Shown piece after piece: positions 25,857-39,020 of a stretch of 64,000 bases of DNA; positions within the stretch are counted from its first letter, which is position 1, and each line of letters starts with the position of its first letter. The DNA is taken from assembly GCF_003987335.1 (NCBI RefSeq), contig NZ_PIPK01000001.1, forward strand, positions 62,001 through 126,000, read 5' to 3'. Source of the DNA: Aliidiomarina maris. Its GTDB lineage: Bacteria; Pseudomonadota; Gammaproteobacteria; Enterobacterales; Alteromonadaceae. The position numbers were made by a program, and so were the translations under genes. The notes beneath the pieces are model-generated. The model worked only from the letters and a program-made list of their open reading frames with translations. It made no database searches and was not told where the DNA came from.

Positions 25857-28430
25857 ATGGTTGCCAGCTCTCATACTCCGATGATGCAGCAGTATTTAAA
25901 GATTAAAGCCGAACATGCCGACACCTTGCTATTTTATCGCATGGGCGACTTTTATGAGCTGTTTTTTGAGGACGCTAAAAAAGCTGCCCAATTACTGGAT
26001 ATCTCGCTGACTAAGCGTGGGCAGTCAGGTGGCCAACCGATCCCAATGGCCGGTGTTCCCTATCATGCCGCAGAAAGCTATTTAGGCCGCTTACTGCGCA
26101 TGGGAGAGTCGGTTGCGATATGCGAACAAATTGGTGACCCTGCCACAAGTAAAGGCCCTGTTGAGCGTAAAGTTGTTCGCGTGCTGACACCCGGTACCCT
26201 AAGTGACGAGGCCTTACTGGACACCCATCGTGAAAACTTACTGGTAGCACTCTCTTGTCAATCACAGATGTCTCAACCATATTACGGGGTCGCCGCCCTG
26301 GATGTTTCAAGTGGGCGCTTCAGCGCCTCCGAACATGATACCCTTGACGCTGTATACGCCGAACTTGAGCGTTTGCAGCCAGCTGAATTATTGATTGTCG
26401 AGCAAAGCGAATTAGCAAGCTGGTTAGCCCGAGGGCAACTGCGTCAAGTGCCAATTCGCCAGCGCCCAGTTTGGGAGTTTGACGCACAGACATCAAGCCA
26501 AGTACTCAGCCGCCAGTTTGGCACTCGTGATCTCGCAGGCTTCGGCTTGCAGCAAGCCAAAGCAGCGACTGCTGCTGCAGGCGCTATTGTGCAGTATGTT
26601 AAAGCAACCCAACAAGCCGCACTGCCTCATATTCAAAGCATTCAGTTTGAGCAACCTGACGATGCTATTGTGATGGATGCCGCCACCCGCAAAAACCTTG
26701 AGCTTACTCATAATTTATCGGGTAGCCAGCAACATACGCTTGCTGCGGTGCTCGACCAAACGGTTACGGCTATGGGGAGTCGACTACTGAAACGTTGGCT
26801 GCATCGACCACTGCGCCAAATCGATGTAATTAACCAGCGCCTTAATGCGGTCGCTTGGTTAATCACCGAGCAACAAGCTGACAGCATTCATGATAGCTTG
26901 AAGCTTGTGGGTGATATGCAGCGTATTCTGGCGCGAGTGGCCTTGCAAAGTGCGCGGCCGCGCGACCTTACCCGCTTACGTCAAGCACTGCAGCAAGTGC
27001 CAGCGCTTAAAGCTGTCACTGGCGCACCCGATATGCGTCATATTCAACATGCGTTGGGTGATTTCTCCACGCTCGTCGAACATCTGGAACGTGCAGTCAT
27101 TGATAACCCACCGGTTATTATCCGTGACGGCGGTGTGCTTGCACCTGGCTACGATGCCGAGTTGGATGAATTACGTGCCTTGAGCCAAGGTGCCACGGAT
27201 CAGTTGGATGCCTTAGCCGAGCGGGAACGCCAGCGCACTGGGATTGCGAATTTACGCGTGGGTTATAATAAGGTACACGGATTTTATATTGAAACCTCGC
27301 GCCAAGCCCAAGTCCCTGCGGATTATCAGCGCCGTCAGACATTAAAGAACGCAGAGCGCTATATCATTCCCGAACTGAAAAGTTTCGAGGACAAAGTACT
27401 GCGTAGCCAAAGCCAAGCGCTGGCCCTTGAAAAGCAACTTTATCAACAACTGTTAGAGTCTTTGCTACCCCATGTTGGTGCACTCCAACAATGCGCTGAT
27501 GCCTTGGCGCAGCTCGACGTACTTTGTGCATTTGCGCGCCACAGTGAAACTGCGAACTACTGTCGCCCTGAATTGCATGACGGATTTGGGATGACAATTA
27601 CGCAAGGTCGCCACCCTGTCGTTGAGCATTACAGTGAACAACCATTTATCGCCAATGACTTGAATATTAATGCCTCACGCAAATTGAGTGTGATTACTGG
27701 CCCGAATATGGGCGGTAAATCGACCTTTATGCGCCAGGCCGCACTCATTACATTGATGGCCCATGTCGGCTGTTTCGTGCCAGCTGATGCAGCCCGTATT
27801 GGCCGTATTGAGCGTATTTTTACCCGTATCGGCGCGTCTGACGAGCTCGCGTCAGGACGCTCAACGTTTATGGTCGAAATGACGGAAACCGCTAATATAC
27901 TGAACAATGCAAACGCATATAGCTTGGTGTTAATGGACGAAATTGGACGTGGCACATCAACATACGATGGTTTGTCGTTAGCCTGGGCTTGTGCCCATGC
28001 GTTAGCGATGCAAGCTCAGTGCATGACCCTATTTGCCACCCACTATTTTGAGATTACGGCATTAGCGTCGCAACTACCTGCGACCATTAACCTGCATGTC
28101 GATGCCACAGAACATAATGACAATGTCGCATTTTTGCACCACGTCAAAGATGGCGCTGCGAACCGTAGTTTCGGCTTACAAGTGGCAAAGTTAGCTGGAG
28201 TACCGAACCATGTGATCGACAATGCCAAGCGTAAGCTTGCAGAACTCGAGCGTACAGCACCGCAACAACCTGAGCTATTTGCGACCGCCAATGCCCCAGC
28301 GTCATTAACCCCTGAGCAACAAGCCCAGCTTGATGTTGCCAACTCAATTGCGCAACTTAAAGCCGATGAGCTCAGCCCACGCCAAGCTCTAGACTTAATC
28401 TACACATGGCAGCAACAGCTTAAGCGTTAG
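25857..28430 (+). CDS. mutS: DNA mismatch repair protein MutS
   Basis: This roughly 857-residue mismatch-recognition ATPase begins with the conserved HTPMMQQYL and the mismatch-binding [11 protein letters not shown] (Phe-x-Glu wedge). It has the connector and core domains, then Walker [10 protein letters not shown] and Walker [16 protein letters not shown], and ends in a Gln-rich tail. The start is uncertain: ATG 25857 puts HTPMM at residue 6, while a TTG at 25827 in frame would add ten residues; neither has a well-spaced ribosome site. Divergent from pncC, convergent with rpoS across a terminator, as in many gammaproteobacteria. Confidence 0.98.
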   Translation: MVASSHTPMMQQYLKIKAEHADTLLFYRMGDFYELFFEDAKKAAQLLDISLTKRGQSGGQPIPMAGVPYHAAESYLGRLLRMGESVAICEQIGDPATSKGPVERKVVRVLTPGTLSDEALLDTHRENLLVALSCQSQMSQPYYGVAALDVSSGRFSASEHDTLDAVYAELERLQPAELLIVEQSELASWLARGQLRQVPIRQRPVWEFDAQTSSQVLSRQFGTRDLAGFGLQQAKAATAAAGAIVQYVKATQQAALPHIQSIQFEQPDDAIVMDAATRKNLELTHNLSGSQQHTLAAVLDQTVTAMGSRLLKRWLHRPLRQIDVINQRLNAVAWLITEQQADSIHDSLKLVGDMQRILARVALQSARPRDLTRLRQALQQVPALKAVTGAPDMRHIQHALGDFSTLVEHLERAVIDNPPVIIRDGGVLAPGYDAELDELRALSQGATDQLDALAERERQRTGIANLRVGYNKVHGFYIETSRQAQVPADYQRRQTLKNAERYIIPELKSFEDKVLRSQSQALALEKQLYQQLLESLLPHVGALQQCADALAQLDVLCAFARHSETANYCRPELHDGFGMTITQGRHPVVEHYSEQPFIANDLNINASRKLSVITGPNMGGKSTFMRQAALITLMAHVGCFVPADAARIGRIERIFTRIGASDELASGRSTFMVEMTETANILNNANAYSLVLMDEIGRGTSTYDGLSLAWACAHALAMQAQCMTLFATHYFEITALASQLPATINLHVDATEHNDNVAFLHHVKDGAANRSFGLQVAKLAGVPNHVIDNAKRKLAELERTAPQQPELFATANAPASLTPEQQAQLDVANSIAQLKADELSPRQALDLIYTWQQQLKR

Positions 28431-28444
28431 CTGGCTGCGACTAA

Positions 28445-28478
28445 AAAGCCCCCGCAACCTTTCGCTTGCGGGGGCTTT
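28445..28478. terminator. bidirectional terminator between mutS and rpoS
   Basis: A 13-base-pair perfect stem (aaagcccccgcaa / ttgcgggggcttt) with an eight-base loop, preceded by A residues and followed by TCTTTAT, serving both converging genes. Confidence 0.92.
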
Positions 28479-28511
28479 CTTTATATGATCTGTGCGTACT
28501 GCTGAATTCGC

Positions 28512-29516
28512 CTATAAATCAGATGACTCGAACACCGATTCCAGGCTTAAACCTTGTTGACGCAAGGTTTCGCGTAACTTACGCAATGCTTCAACCTGAA
28601 TTTGACGCACGCGTTCGCGGGTCAAACCAATTTCGCGACCGACATCTTCCAGCGTCGAAGGCTCATAGCCAAGTAAGCCAAAACGACGAGCTAATACTTC
28701 ACGTTGCTTGGTATTACGGGTATCCAGCCAAACCAAGATATTACTGCGCATGTCGTCATCTTGAATTTCCTGCTCCGGGCCACTGGCTTTTTCATCCGCA
28801 ATAATATCCAGTAAGCCTTTGTCAGAGTCACCGCCAATTGGCGTGTCGACCGACGAAATACGTTCATTCAAACGCAGCATCTTGGTCACGTCTTCTACTG
28901 GCTTATCCAAGCTCTGAGCAATGTCTTCGGCCGTAGGTTCGTGATCCAACTTATGCGCAAGTTCACGGGCTGCGCGCAGGTACACGTTCAGCTCTTTTAC
29001 CACATGAATGGGTAAGCGAATGGTACGTGTTTGGTTCATGATAGCGCGTTCAATGGTTTGACGGATCCACCAAGTCGCGTAAGTCGAGAAACGGAAACCA
29101 CGCTCAGGGTCAAACTTTTCAACCGCGCGGATAAGACCCAGATTACCTTCTTCAATCAGGTCCAGTAAGGCTAGGCCGCGGTTGTTATAGCGACGTGCAA
29201 TCTTCACCACTAAACGCAAGTTACTTTCAATCATGCGTTTGCGGGCTGCTTCGTCACCTTTCAATGCTTTGCGTGCGAAGTAGACTTCTTCTTCGGCACT
29301 AAGAAGGGGGGAGAAACCAATCTCGCTGAGGTACATTTGCGTCGCATCAAGCTTGCGCTGATGCTTACTACCCGAAGAAAGCGCTTCTTCAAGTTCGCTG
29401 TCGTCCTGCGCCTGGTCTTGCTCTGCGCTCATGTCCATATCTTCAACTGAGTCATCCGCTTCCGCGCTGTTTACAGTTGCTTCGTTATCGATAAGATCTT
29501 TGCTTTCTACACGCAT
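28512..29516 (-). CDS. rpoS: RNA polymerase sigma factor RpoS
   Basis: This is the stationary-phase/general-stress sigma factor of the sigma70 group 2. An acidic N-terminal stretch leads to region 1.2 ([21 protein letters not shown]), region 2 ([30 protein letters not shown] with [24 protein letters not shown]), region 3, and region 4 ([27 protein letters not shown]). I set ATG 29516 (MRVESKDL) because AAGGAG lies seven bases upstream; an ATG two codons earlier has it too close. The length of 334 is normal. It is downstream of nlpD, where rpoS promoters usually lie inside nlpD (known in E. coli). Confidence 0.98.
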   Translation of the reverse strand: MRVESKDLIDNEATVNSAEADDSVEDMDMSAEQDQAQDDSELEEALSSGSKHQRKLDATQMYLSEIGFSPLLSAEEEVYFARKALKGDEAARKRMIESNLRLVVKIARRYNNRGLALLDLIEEGNLGLIRAVEKFDPERGFRFSTYATWWIRQTIERAIMNQTRTIRLPIHVVKELNVYLRAARELAHKLDHEPTAEDIAQSLDKPVEDVTKMLRLNERISSVDTPIGGDSDKGLLDIIADEKASGPEQEIQDDDMRSNILVWLDTRNTKQREVLARRFGLLGYEPSTLEDVGREIGLTRERVRQIQVEALRKLRETLRQQGLSLESVFESSDL

Positions 29517-29551
29517 TACCATTCTCCTTATTATGAGACCGGATGACTGCG

Positions 29552-30439
29552 CTAGCGAGACCTCGGTAAGTACTGCTCAGGGTTAACCGAACTGCCTTGA
29601 TAGCGTAATTCAAAGCGTAACCGAACATCGTCCGCATCTGAATCACCCATTGTAGCTATTTGTTGACCTGCTTCGACCCACTGCTGCTCGGTGACCATTA
29701 ATTGGTCGTTGTGAGCATAGGCAGTAATGAAATCATCGTTATGTTTCAAAATGATTAAACGGCCGAATCCTCGTAATGCACTGCCAACATAAACTACCTT
29801 ACCTGCTGCCGCTGCTGTCACCTGGTCGCCTTTAACTCCTGAGAAAATTATCCCGCTGGCGCCGGGTCTGTCGCTGCGAAACCTTTGGGTGATTCGACCT
29901 TGAGAAGGCCAGCGCCACTCAATGGCTCCGCTTTGAGAGTTGGTGCTTCCTGCAACAGCCGTTCTCGGCGGCTGTGTGGGAACGGTATTTTGTGAAACCG
30001 TTCTATTTTCACCATACTCTTGTACAGGTTTACTCACAACTGGGCGGCTTAGATCATTTTGATTCGAATCTTTACGTTCCTTAACACTATTTTGTTGGTT
30101 ATTTATTCGATTTGGCTCATTCCTTACACTCGCCACCTGTTGGGGTGCGGCCTCTGGGGCAAGGCGCAGCATTTGTCCTGGAAAAATTTGGTAAGGTTCC
30201 TGAAGATTATTAAGACGTGCGATATCGCGTAAATCCATTTCCGCACGAAATGCAATTGAATACAAGGTATCGCCGCGTTGAACTTGGTAGCTTTGCGCAC
30301 TTAAAGAGCCACGGGCAAAGTCGTGCACGGTGCGCCCACTGTATACCGCTTCAACGGGCGCAGGTTCAGACCGTTGTGCACAGGCGGCTAGCAGCACGAC
30401 ACTCACACCGCAACATAAAACCAGACGTGCCGGCTTCAT
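29552..30439 (-). CDS. nlpD: NlpD murein hydrolase activator lipoprotein
   Basis: This 295-residue outer-membrane lipoprotein has lipobox LLAAC, a LysM peptidoglycan-binding domain ([20 protein letters not shown], about 52-95), a low-complexity Asn/Gln/Ser linker (about 105-170) and a C-terminal M23/LytM domain. The LytM zinc residues are not preserved: where active enzymes have HxH this one reads RLRFELR. It should therefore activate an amidase (AmiC in E. coli) rather than cut murein. It overlaps pcm by four bases and is 35 bases from rpoS. Confidence 0.93.
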   Translation of the reverse strand: MKPARLVLCCGVSVVLLAACAQRSEPAPVEAVYSGRTVHDFARGSLSAQSYQVQRGDTLYSIAFRAEMDLRDIARLNNLQEPYQIFPGQMLRLAPEAAPQQVASVRNEPNRINNQQNSVKERKDSNQNDLSRPVVSKPVQEYGENRTVSQNTVPTQPPRTAVAGSTNSQSGAIEWRWPSQGRITQRFRSDRPGASGIIFSGVKGDQVTAAAAGKVVYVGSALRGFGRLIILKHNDDFITAYAHNDQLMVTEQQWVEAGQQIATMGDSDADDVRLRFELRYQGSSVNPEQYLPRSR

Positions 30440-31074
30440 TCCGTGTCTCCGGCAATCAACGGAACAAAGCGAACATCTTCAATATCACGATAGCTAAAGT
30501 CGTCGCCGTCACGCTGGATCACCAACAAACGGTGACGCCCTTCCCCTAATGGCAACACCATAATGCCTTGTTGGGGTGACAACTGAGTGAGTAAATCCTG
30601 CGGAATTTTTGCGGCAGCGGCGGTGACGATAATGCCATCAAAGGGGGCCTTTGACGCCCACCCCTGCCAACCGTCGCCAAGCTTAGTGCGCACGTGGTGT
30701 AAATCTAGTTTATTCAGTCGGCGTTTTGCTTGATATTGCAGTGCTGATATACGCTCGACACTGTACACTTCATCAACCAGCTGAGCCAACACCGCGGTTT
30801 GGTAACCTGAACCTGTGCCAATCTCCAGAACGCGGCGAGGTTGGTGGGTTAGCAACAAGCTGGTCATTTGCGCCACGATATAAGGCTGGGAAATGGTTTG
30901 CCCATTGCCAATCGGTAATGCGGTATTTTCATAGGCTTTATGCGCCAATGATTCTGGCATAAAGTTATGACGCGGCGTGCGCTCAATCACATCAAGCACT
31001 CGAGCATTGGTAATGCCCTGCTGCTGCAGTTGCTCGCGTAAACGCCTCGCCATACCGATAAAGTTAGCCAGCAT
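30436..31074 (-). CDS. pcm: protein-L-isoaspartate O-methyltransferase
   Basis: This 212-residue cytoplasmic methyltransferase repairs isoaspartyl residues using S-adenosylmethionine. It shows the family segment IGNGQTISQPYIVAQMTSLL (about 52-71) and the SAM-binding VLEIGTGSGYQTAVLAQL (about 81-98). Length is standard. Its ATG overlaps the surE stop by one base (TAATG) and its end overlaps nlpD by four, so surE-pcm-nlpD are tightly coupled. Confidence 0.97.
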   Translation of the reverse strand: MLANFIGMARRLREQLQQQGITNARVLDVIERTPRHNFMPESLAHKAYENTALPIGNGQTISQPYIVAQMTSLLLTHQPRRVLEIGTGSGYQTAVLAQLVDEVYSVERISALQYQAKRRLNKLDLHHVRTKLGDGWQGWASKAPFDGIIVTAAAAKIPQDLLTQLSPQQGIMVLPLGEGRHRLLVIQRDGDDFSYRDIEDVRFVPLIAGDTE

Positions 31075-31826
31075 TACAAATCTTGCTCCAACCAGTCTTG
31101 TACCTGACCCTGCTGCTTCACCGCAGCGGTCATATCGACGCTCAATGGCGTGATTGACACATAACCATCACGAATCGCGGCAAAATCTGTATCAGGACCA
31201 TCGTCCTGATGTGCGCCGACGGGGCCATACCAAAACAGCTCACGCCCGCGTGGATCGGTCGCCCGTACCATGCCTTCAGCGCGATGACGACGACCAAGGC
31301 GGGTAATGCGCGTGCCTTTGAGCCCCGCATAACTACAATATGGCACGTTCACATTGAGTACAAAGTCAGGGCTTAGTGGTTTTTGTTGCAATCTCAGGAT
31401 CAGTTCAGCGACCACCTTGGCAGCGGTTTCATAGTACTCGTGACCCGCCGCGCCCATCGACACCGCAATCGCTGGCAAGCCCATAAAGCGCCCTTCCGTC
31501 GCCGCTGCCACTGTGCCTGAATACAGCACGTCGTCGCCCATGTTTGGCGCATCGTTAATGCCCGAAACCACTAAATCTGGTAACTCAGCAATCGGTGAAT
31601 TGGTACCTAAATGCACGCAATCTGTTGGTGTGCCATTGACACTAAAAAAGCCGTTCTCCAACTGCTCAACCCGTAAGGGCTCATGCAGCGTCAACGAATT
31701 ACTGGCACCGCTACAATTGCGTTCTGGCGCTATCACGCGTACCTCAGCGATCTCGGCAAGGGCTTTATATAGCACTGCGATACCTGGGGCTCTGACGCCA
31801 TCGTCATTACTCAGTAAAATTTTCAT
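31074..31826 (-). CDS. surE: 5'/3'-nucleotidase SurE
   Basis: This 250-residue metal-dependent nucleoside monophosphate phosphatase is of the SurE family. The N-terminal MKILLSNDDGV has the Asp-Asp metal site. NCSGASNSLTLHEPLR and GTPTDCVHLG are the family active-site segments. ATG 31826 was chosen because MKILLSNDDG is the usual start; the frame is open 30 codons further but that overlaps truD. It is 16 bases from truD and coupled to pcm. Confidence 0.97.
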   Translation of the reverse strand: MKILLSNDDGVRAPGIAVLYKALAEIAEVRVIAPERNCSGASNSLTLHEPLRVEQLENGFFSVNGTPTDCVHLGTNSPIAELPDLVVSGINDAPNMGDDVLYSGTVAAATEGRFMGLPAIAVSMGAAGHEYYETAAKVVAELILRLQQKPLSPDFVLNVNVPYCSYAGLKGTRITRLGRRHRAEGMVRATDPRGRELFWYGPVGAHQDDGPDTDFAAIRDGYVSITPLSVDMTAAVKQQGQVQDWLEQDL

Positions 31827-31842
31827 GCTTGCTCCATGCGCT

Positions 31843-32919
31843 TTACGTCGATTCAGTCTGCACTTGCACAATTTCACGCAGTACGCTTGTGGCAAACGCA
31901 CCTGATGGCAATTCAAATGATAACGTTAAATCATCTCCCTGCCATGCCCAAGTTAGCCCTTCCACCGCTAATTGCAAGGCGCGTCGTTCTTGTTTTAGAC
32001 CTGCCTTTTCAAGCCCTTCACACAACGTACTAAGGTTGGCAATCGCCGCCTGTTCGAACTCTGCCGCGTGTTGTTGCGCTAGCATGCGGCCGCGTCCCCA
32101 AAGTGGCGCCGATAGCTGCAAGTCGCCACTAGCTAAGCGCGCCTCAATGGCCTCACGACTATCCGCGTCATCCGCGTCAGGCTGCCAGCAGAAAAATGAT
32201 TGTGTTCCACGCAGCATACATACATCACCGTCCAGCAAACGGGTAGCCAAGCCTTGGTTCAAACGCGCACTAACCACCTGATTGAATACGTATGAGCGTG
32301 CTGCCGACAATAAGATACTACGTAAATTGCGGTCTTTTACGCGCTTACCCGCAAACATCGCGCTCGCTCTATCGAGATTGCCGGCGCGATGGCCAAAACG
32401 CTGTTCACCAAAATAATTCGGAACGCCATGTTGCTGAACCTGAGTGAGCCGTGCTTCGACGTCGTCTTTGTCACTAACCACTCGCAGGCAAATCGTAAAT
32501 TGGTTGGCAGCATGGGTGCCACGCTTTAATTTTCGTACACTGCGCACATGACGCAATATGCTCGCTTCGGGGTGGCTAAATTGCTGCCAATCCACCTCTT
32601 GGGTGGCCGGAAGTTCAACTGAAAACCATTGTTGGGTCACCGCATGACGGTCCTTTAACCCGCTAAAGCTAATTAGCTTCGGATGCACACCGGCAAAATT
32701 TGCCAGCTCACGCGCAACAAACTCCGTATTGGCGCCACGTTTTTCCACCCATAACCAATGATGCTGGCCTTTAGGTTCAAGCGTCGGCTCAAAGCCCAAT
32801 ACTTCAACCACGCCAAAATCTTCTGGTTGTTGCTTAAATTGCGCCGTTGCTTGAGGCGCTTGCTGTTGATACGCCCAATCCAGTGTCCAGCTAGTGGCGG
32901 TGCTGTCTACTTCACTCAT
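31843..32919 (-). CDS. truD: tRNA pseudouridine(13) synthase TruD
   Basis: This 358-residue enzyme isomerises U13 of tRNA-Glu. The catalytic Asp is in [17 protein letters not shown] (Asp at about residue 87), with [10 protein letters not shown] and [11 protein letters not shown] further along, all TruD signatures. The ATG at 32919 overlaps the ispDF stop by four bases. Order ispD-ispF-truD-surE is the conserved one. Confidence 0.97.
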   Translation of the reverse strand: MSEVDSTATSWTLDWAYQQQAPQATAQFKQQPEDFGVVEVLGFEPTLEPKGQHHWLWVEKRGANTEFVARELANFAGVHPKLISFSGLKDRHAVTQQWFSVELPATQEVDWQQFSHPEASILRHVRSVRKLKRGTHAANQFTICLRVVSDKDDVEARLTQVQQHGVPNYFGEQRFGHRAGNLDRASAMFAGKRVKDRNLRSILLSAARSYVFNQVVSARLNQGLATRLLDGDVCMLRGTQSFFCWQPDADDADSREAIEARLASGDLQLSAPLWGRGRMLAQQHAAEFEQAAIANLSTLCEGLEKAGLKQERRALQLAVEGLTWAWQGDDLTLSFELPSGAFATSVLREIVQVQTEST

Positions 32920-34169
32920 TTACTGGCCCCTTGCACAGATTGACGGCTAAGTAACACTGTGGCCTGACATGCAATACCCTCTTCGCGCCCAGTAAAACCA
33001 AGCTTTTCAGTGGTGGTTGCCTTAACGCTAATATCACCCCTATCGACACTCAGTAAGCCGGCGATGCACTCGCGAATTGCAACATTATGCGGCTTCAATT
33101 TTGGCGCTTCCGCCATGACGGTGATATCCGCATTGACTAAGCGGTAGCCTTGCTGTTGCACACGCTGATACACAATCCGCAGCAATTCTTTGCTATCAGC
33201 ACCCTGGTACTTCTCATCGGTGTCTGGGAATAGGTGTCCAATGTCGCCAAGGGCTAGAGCCCCCAACAATGCATCACATAACGCATGCAATAATACGTCG
33301 CCGTCTGAATGTGCAATTAAGCCATGCGCATGCTCTATCGCTATACCACCAAGATACACCGGGCCTTCGCCACCGAACTTATGTACATCAAAACCTTGTC
33401 CAATTCGAAACATCGTAGAATCCTGTGTTAGGTGAACACCACCGCTTTGCCTTGCAGCGCGCTCAAGAATAGCCGCAGCAACGGCTAAATCATCTGGGTG
33501 GGTAATTTTTATGTTACTGGCGGAACCTGAGACTACATACGGGTGACCACCGACCGCTTGCATCGCCGATGCTTCGTCAGTGATGGTTTGATTCGGCGTG
33601 GCACCTAATGCATCCAGTAAAGCACCGGCTGAGAACACTTGCGGGGTCTGGGCATGCCACAGCTGATCACGCTCAACGGTAGCAACAATTGCACCTTCGG
33701 TATTCGCGCGTTTCATCGTGTCCCGCACCGGACACGCCAAAATAGCCCCTTGCTGAGGACGTAGCAGGAAGGCATCCAGCAACTTGGACAAGTCGTCTGC
33801 GGCCAAACAAGGCCGCGCCGCATCATGTACCACCGCCACGAGCTGTTGCTCTGGCTGTGCCAAATGTTGGCATGCGAACGTCAGTGCCGCCGCCACCGAT
33901 TCAGCGCGCGTGGCGCCACCTTGGACGCTGTGGATACGGGCTTGGACATTAAGTTCCAGGGACGAAAATTGGCTGTCTTCAGGATGTAACGCAACCACCA
34001 CATGTTGAATGCGCGGATCCGCTAAAACAGCATGAATGCTATGCTCTATCACTAACTTGTCATGCAATGCTAAATACTGCTTAGCTACTTGAGTTTGCAT
34101 GCGACTGCCAATTCCAGCGGCAGGCACAATAGCAACAAATTTCATTCCTTGTTGCGAGAATTCCGACAT
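32916..34169 (-). CDS. ispDF: bifunctional IspD-IspF fusion (MEP cytidylyltransferase / MEcPP synthase)
   Basis: One uninterrupted frame contains a complete IspD (CTP-binding [18 protein letters not shown]; ends near [13 protein letters not shown]), a short linker, and a complete IspF starting [15 protein letters not shown] with the metal site [20 protein letters not shown] and [16 protein letters not shown]. The two steps lie on either side of IspE in the non-mevalonate isoprenoid pathway. Separate genes are usual in gammaproteobacteria. An internal AGGA-N7-ATG at 33413 could still produce free IspF. The start is uncertain: ATG 34169 or 34145 ([11 protein letters not shown], with AAGGA directly abutting). 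Confidence 0.9.
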   Translation of the reverse strand: MSEFSQQGMKFVAIVPAAGIGSRMQTQVAKQYLALHDKLVIEHSIHAVLADPRIQHVVVALHPEDSQFSSLELNVQARIHSVQGGATRAESVAAALTFACQHLAQPEQQLVAVVHDAARPCLAADDLSKLLDAFLLRPQQGAILACPVRDTMKRANTEGAIVATVERDQLWHAQTPQVFSAGALLDALGATPNQTITDEASAMQAVGGHPYVVSGSASNIKITHPDDLAVAAAILERAARQSGGVHLTQDSTMFRIGQGFDVHKFGGEGPVYLGGIAIEHAHGLIAHSDGDVLLHALCDALLGALALGDIGHLFPDTDEKYQGADSKELLRIVYQRVQQQGYRLVNADITVMAEAPKLKPHNVAIRECIAGLLSVDRGDISVKATTTEKLGFTGREEGIACQATVLLSRQSVQGASK

Positions 34170-34198
34170 AATCACGTCACTGTTTTAATACGAAAAGA

Positions 34199-34486
34199 TT
34201 AGGGGGCTTCGGGCTGCAATCGCACTAAGCGGAAAAATGTTTCATTCGGTTTGACCAAGCCCAGTTCATTGCGAGCTCGCTCTTCCACAGCCTCTTGGGC
34301 GTTACGCAAGTCCGTTATATCCGCCTGAAGTAGTTGATTACGCTGAGTCAGTTGTTTGTTTGTCGCTTGTTGGCGCTCGATATCCTGCTGCAAGCTACGC
34401 AGCTCCGACACGCCATTATCGCCACTCCATAGACGGAACTGTAGCGCGATTAATAAGCTTAAAACACATAGAGTTAGAAAGCGCAT
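34199..34486 (-). CDS. ftsB: cell division protein FtsB
   Basis: This 95-residue bitopic inner-membrane protein has one N-terminal transmembrane helix (about 3-18) and a periplasmic coiled coil (about 28-65, for example LRSLQQDIERQQATNKQL). The conserved end EERARNELGLVKPNETFF is the FtsB hallmark. It links FtsL and FtsQ in the divisome. It stands immediately before ispDF, as in E. coli. Confidence 0.95.
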   Translation of the reverse strand: MRFLTLCVLSLLIALQFRLWSGDNGVSELRSLQQDIERQQATNKQLTQRNQLLQADITDLRNAQEAVEERARNELGLVKPNETFFRLVRLQPEAP

Positions 34487-34493
34487 AAGCGAC

Positions 34494-35162
34494 CTACCTT
34501 GATTGCAGTGGCAACACTTGGGTAAAACGTGGCCAATCGAGTGTCACTGCTAATAAAACTTCCCGTAAGCTTAAAGTACGCGGGGCTTTTCGTCCAGCAG
34601 CACTCCATTGATGGCCGCAACAGGCCGAGGTCATATGCTTAGGGGTAGGTTTTAATACACTCGCAGTTTGCAACTCCAGGGGCTCACCACTAAACGCGAA
34701 CCAACCCAGACGATTTAAATGCAATGCAGGGCGATTGAACTGCACGCCGTCAATATCCAGACTATCAATACTGTCGAGCTCGACACGGATCAGCTTGTCT
34801 TGCTCAATCTGCACGGGTAAAACTAAGCCTAACTGAGCGTGGCGTCGCAGCCATGTTGCAGTTGCCTGAGCCCGCTTATCGGTTACGCAAACTGAATCAA
34901 CGCCTGCTGGCGGCTTGGCGCTTTGTGTCGCTTGCCAACTGGCATTCTGGATATCGAGGTGAAGGGGTGATTGTGAGGGGCGGGTTAAACCTTTGGCGGC
35001 ATGGCGCACATAGAATGTCAGACTACCCAGACGACGTTTAAGACGCTTGGCGTCGTCTGGGCCTGACCAGCATAATTGATGCAGCTCGCGTTCATACAAC
35101 GCCAAACAAAGCTCAGCGAACTGCCCCGCTTGATTGTCATCTAAGAAATCGCTCTGCTGCAT
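34494..35162 (-). CDS. unrecognised protein between eno and ftsB
   Basis: This frame encodes about 222 residues and I do not recognise the family. It has no signal peptide or transmembrane segment. The N-terminal part is acidic and helical (SDFLDDNQAGQFAELCLALYERELHQ), the middle is strand-rich (IRVELDSIDSLDIDGVQF) and a Cys/His-containing stretch SACCGHQWSAAGRK lies near the C-terminus. It starts 15 bases after the eno stop and ends 7 bases before ftsB, so it is read in the eno-ftsB-ispDF series. ATG 35162 is preferred over a TTG three codons upstream. Base use looks like its neighbours. Confidence 0.7.
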   Translation of the reverse strand: MQQSDFLDDNQAGQFAELCLALYERELHQLCWSGPDDAKRLKRRLGSLTFYVRHAAKGLTRPSQSPLHLDIQNASWQATQSAKPPAGVDSVCVTDKRAQATATWLRRHAQLGLVLPVQIEQDKLIRVELDSIDSLDIDGVQFNRPALHLNRLGWFAFSGEPLELQTASVLKPTPKHMTSACCGHQWSAAGRKAPRTLSLREVLLAVTLDWPRFTQVLPLQSR

Positions 35163-35177
35163 CAAATTCAACTCATA

Positions 35178-36485
<1,308 letters not shown>

Positions 36486-36494
36486 CTATCTTCT

Positions 36495-38150
<1,656 letters not shown>

Positions 38151-38217
38151 TCAGGGAATTTTAGGAAAAGTACTTCAGACGGGAAAATAGTATACCCGTT
38201 ATACCGCTTGGCAACAA

Positions 38218-39009
38218 TCACGATCGCTTCGCTAATTGCCATAATGTTTCAAGTTCTGCCAAGGTGTAGTCGTCAATACGCTCACCCAGGCCTTGAATAT
38301 GCTGCTCAATAAAGCGAAAACGGCGACTGAATTTATGATTCGCCTGGCGTAATGCATTTTCGGGATTGACCTTCAGGTGCCGCGCTAGATTAACTACTGC
38401 GAACAGTAAATCGCCAATTTCCTCTGCGACTCGATCGGTATTCGGCTGCGCGTGCTGCAACTCTTGCTCAACCTCAAGCAGTTCCTCTCGCACCTTGGCG
38501 CACACATCATTTATGTTGTCCCAATCAAAACCTACACTGGCGCAGCGCTTTTGAATTTTAAGGGCTTGTAGCAAACTGGGTAGATTACTTGGAATATTGC
38601 TTAAAATACTGTCGTCTGGCGCTTTTGCTGCGCGCTCTTCGCGCTTGATCGCTTCCCATTGGGCTTTAATTTGCTCATCTGAGCTCACTTGAGCGTCGGC
38701 AAACACATGAGGATGACGGCGTACAAGCTTATCGCTGACCCCTTGGGCAATCTCATCGAAGCCAAACCAACCGCGTTCGCGCCCCAGTTGCGCATAAAAT
38801 ACCACCTGAAAGAGTAAGTCGCCCAGTTCATCCTGAATCTCATTGGGGTCGCCTTGCGCAATCGCATCCGCCACTTCATAGGCTTCCTCAATGGTGTGCG
38901 CCACTAAGGTATGGAAGTCTTGTTTAATGTCCCAAGGGCACCCCGTGGCTGGGTCGCGCAATTGGCGCATAATATCCAGCAAGCGTGTCAGTCCATTATA
39001 TTCAGTCAT
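38218..39009 (-). CDS. mazG: nucleoside triphosphate pyrophosphohydrolase MazG
   Basis: This 263-residue protein has two tandem MazG domains and hydrolyses NTPs to NMP and pyrophosphate. It can lower ppGpp-related stress in E. coli (literature). The first domain has LRDPATGCPWDIKQDFHTL and EEAYEVADAI followed by DELGDLLFQVVFYAQL (E-x2-E-x12-E-x2-D pattern); the second has VREELLEVEQEL and EEIGDLLFAVVNLARHL. It lies 11 bases after relA; no mazEF toxin pair lies between, unlike E. coli. Confidence 0.96.
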   Translation of the reverse strand: MTEYNGLTRLLDIMRQLRDPATGCPWDIKQDFHTLVAHTIEEAYEVADAIAQGDPNEIQDELGDLLFQVVFYAQLGRERGWFGFDEIAQGVSDKLVRRHPHVFADAQVSSDEQIKAQWEAIKREERAAKAPDDSILSNIPSNLPSLLQALKIQKRCASVGFDWDNINDVCAKVREELLEVEQELQHAQPNTDRVAEEIGDLLFAVVNLARHLKVNPENALRQANHKFSRRFRFIEQHIQGLGERIDDYTLAELETLWQLAKRS

Positions 39010-39020
39010 ATCAAAGCTCG

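Noticed and set aside
31513-31905. 130-codon plus-strand frame opposite surE
   Set aside because: Shadow frame of the well-supported SurE gene; composition typical of antisense reading.
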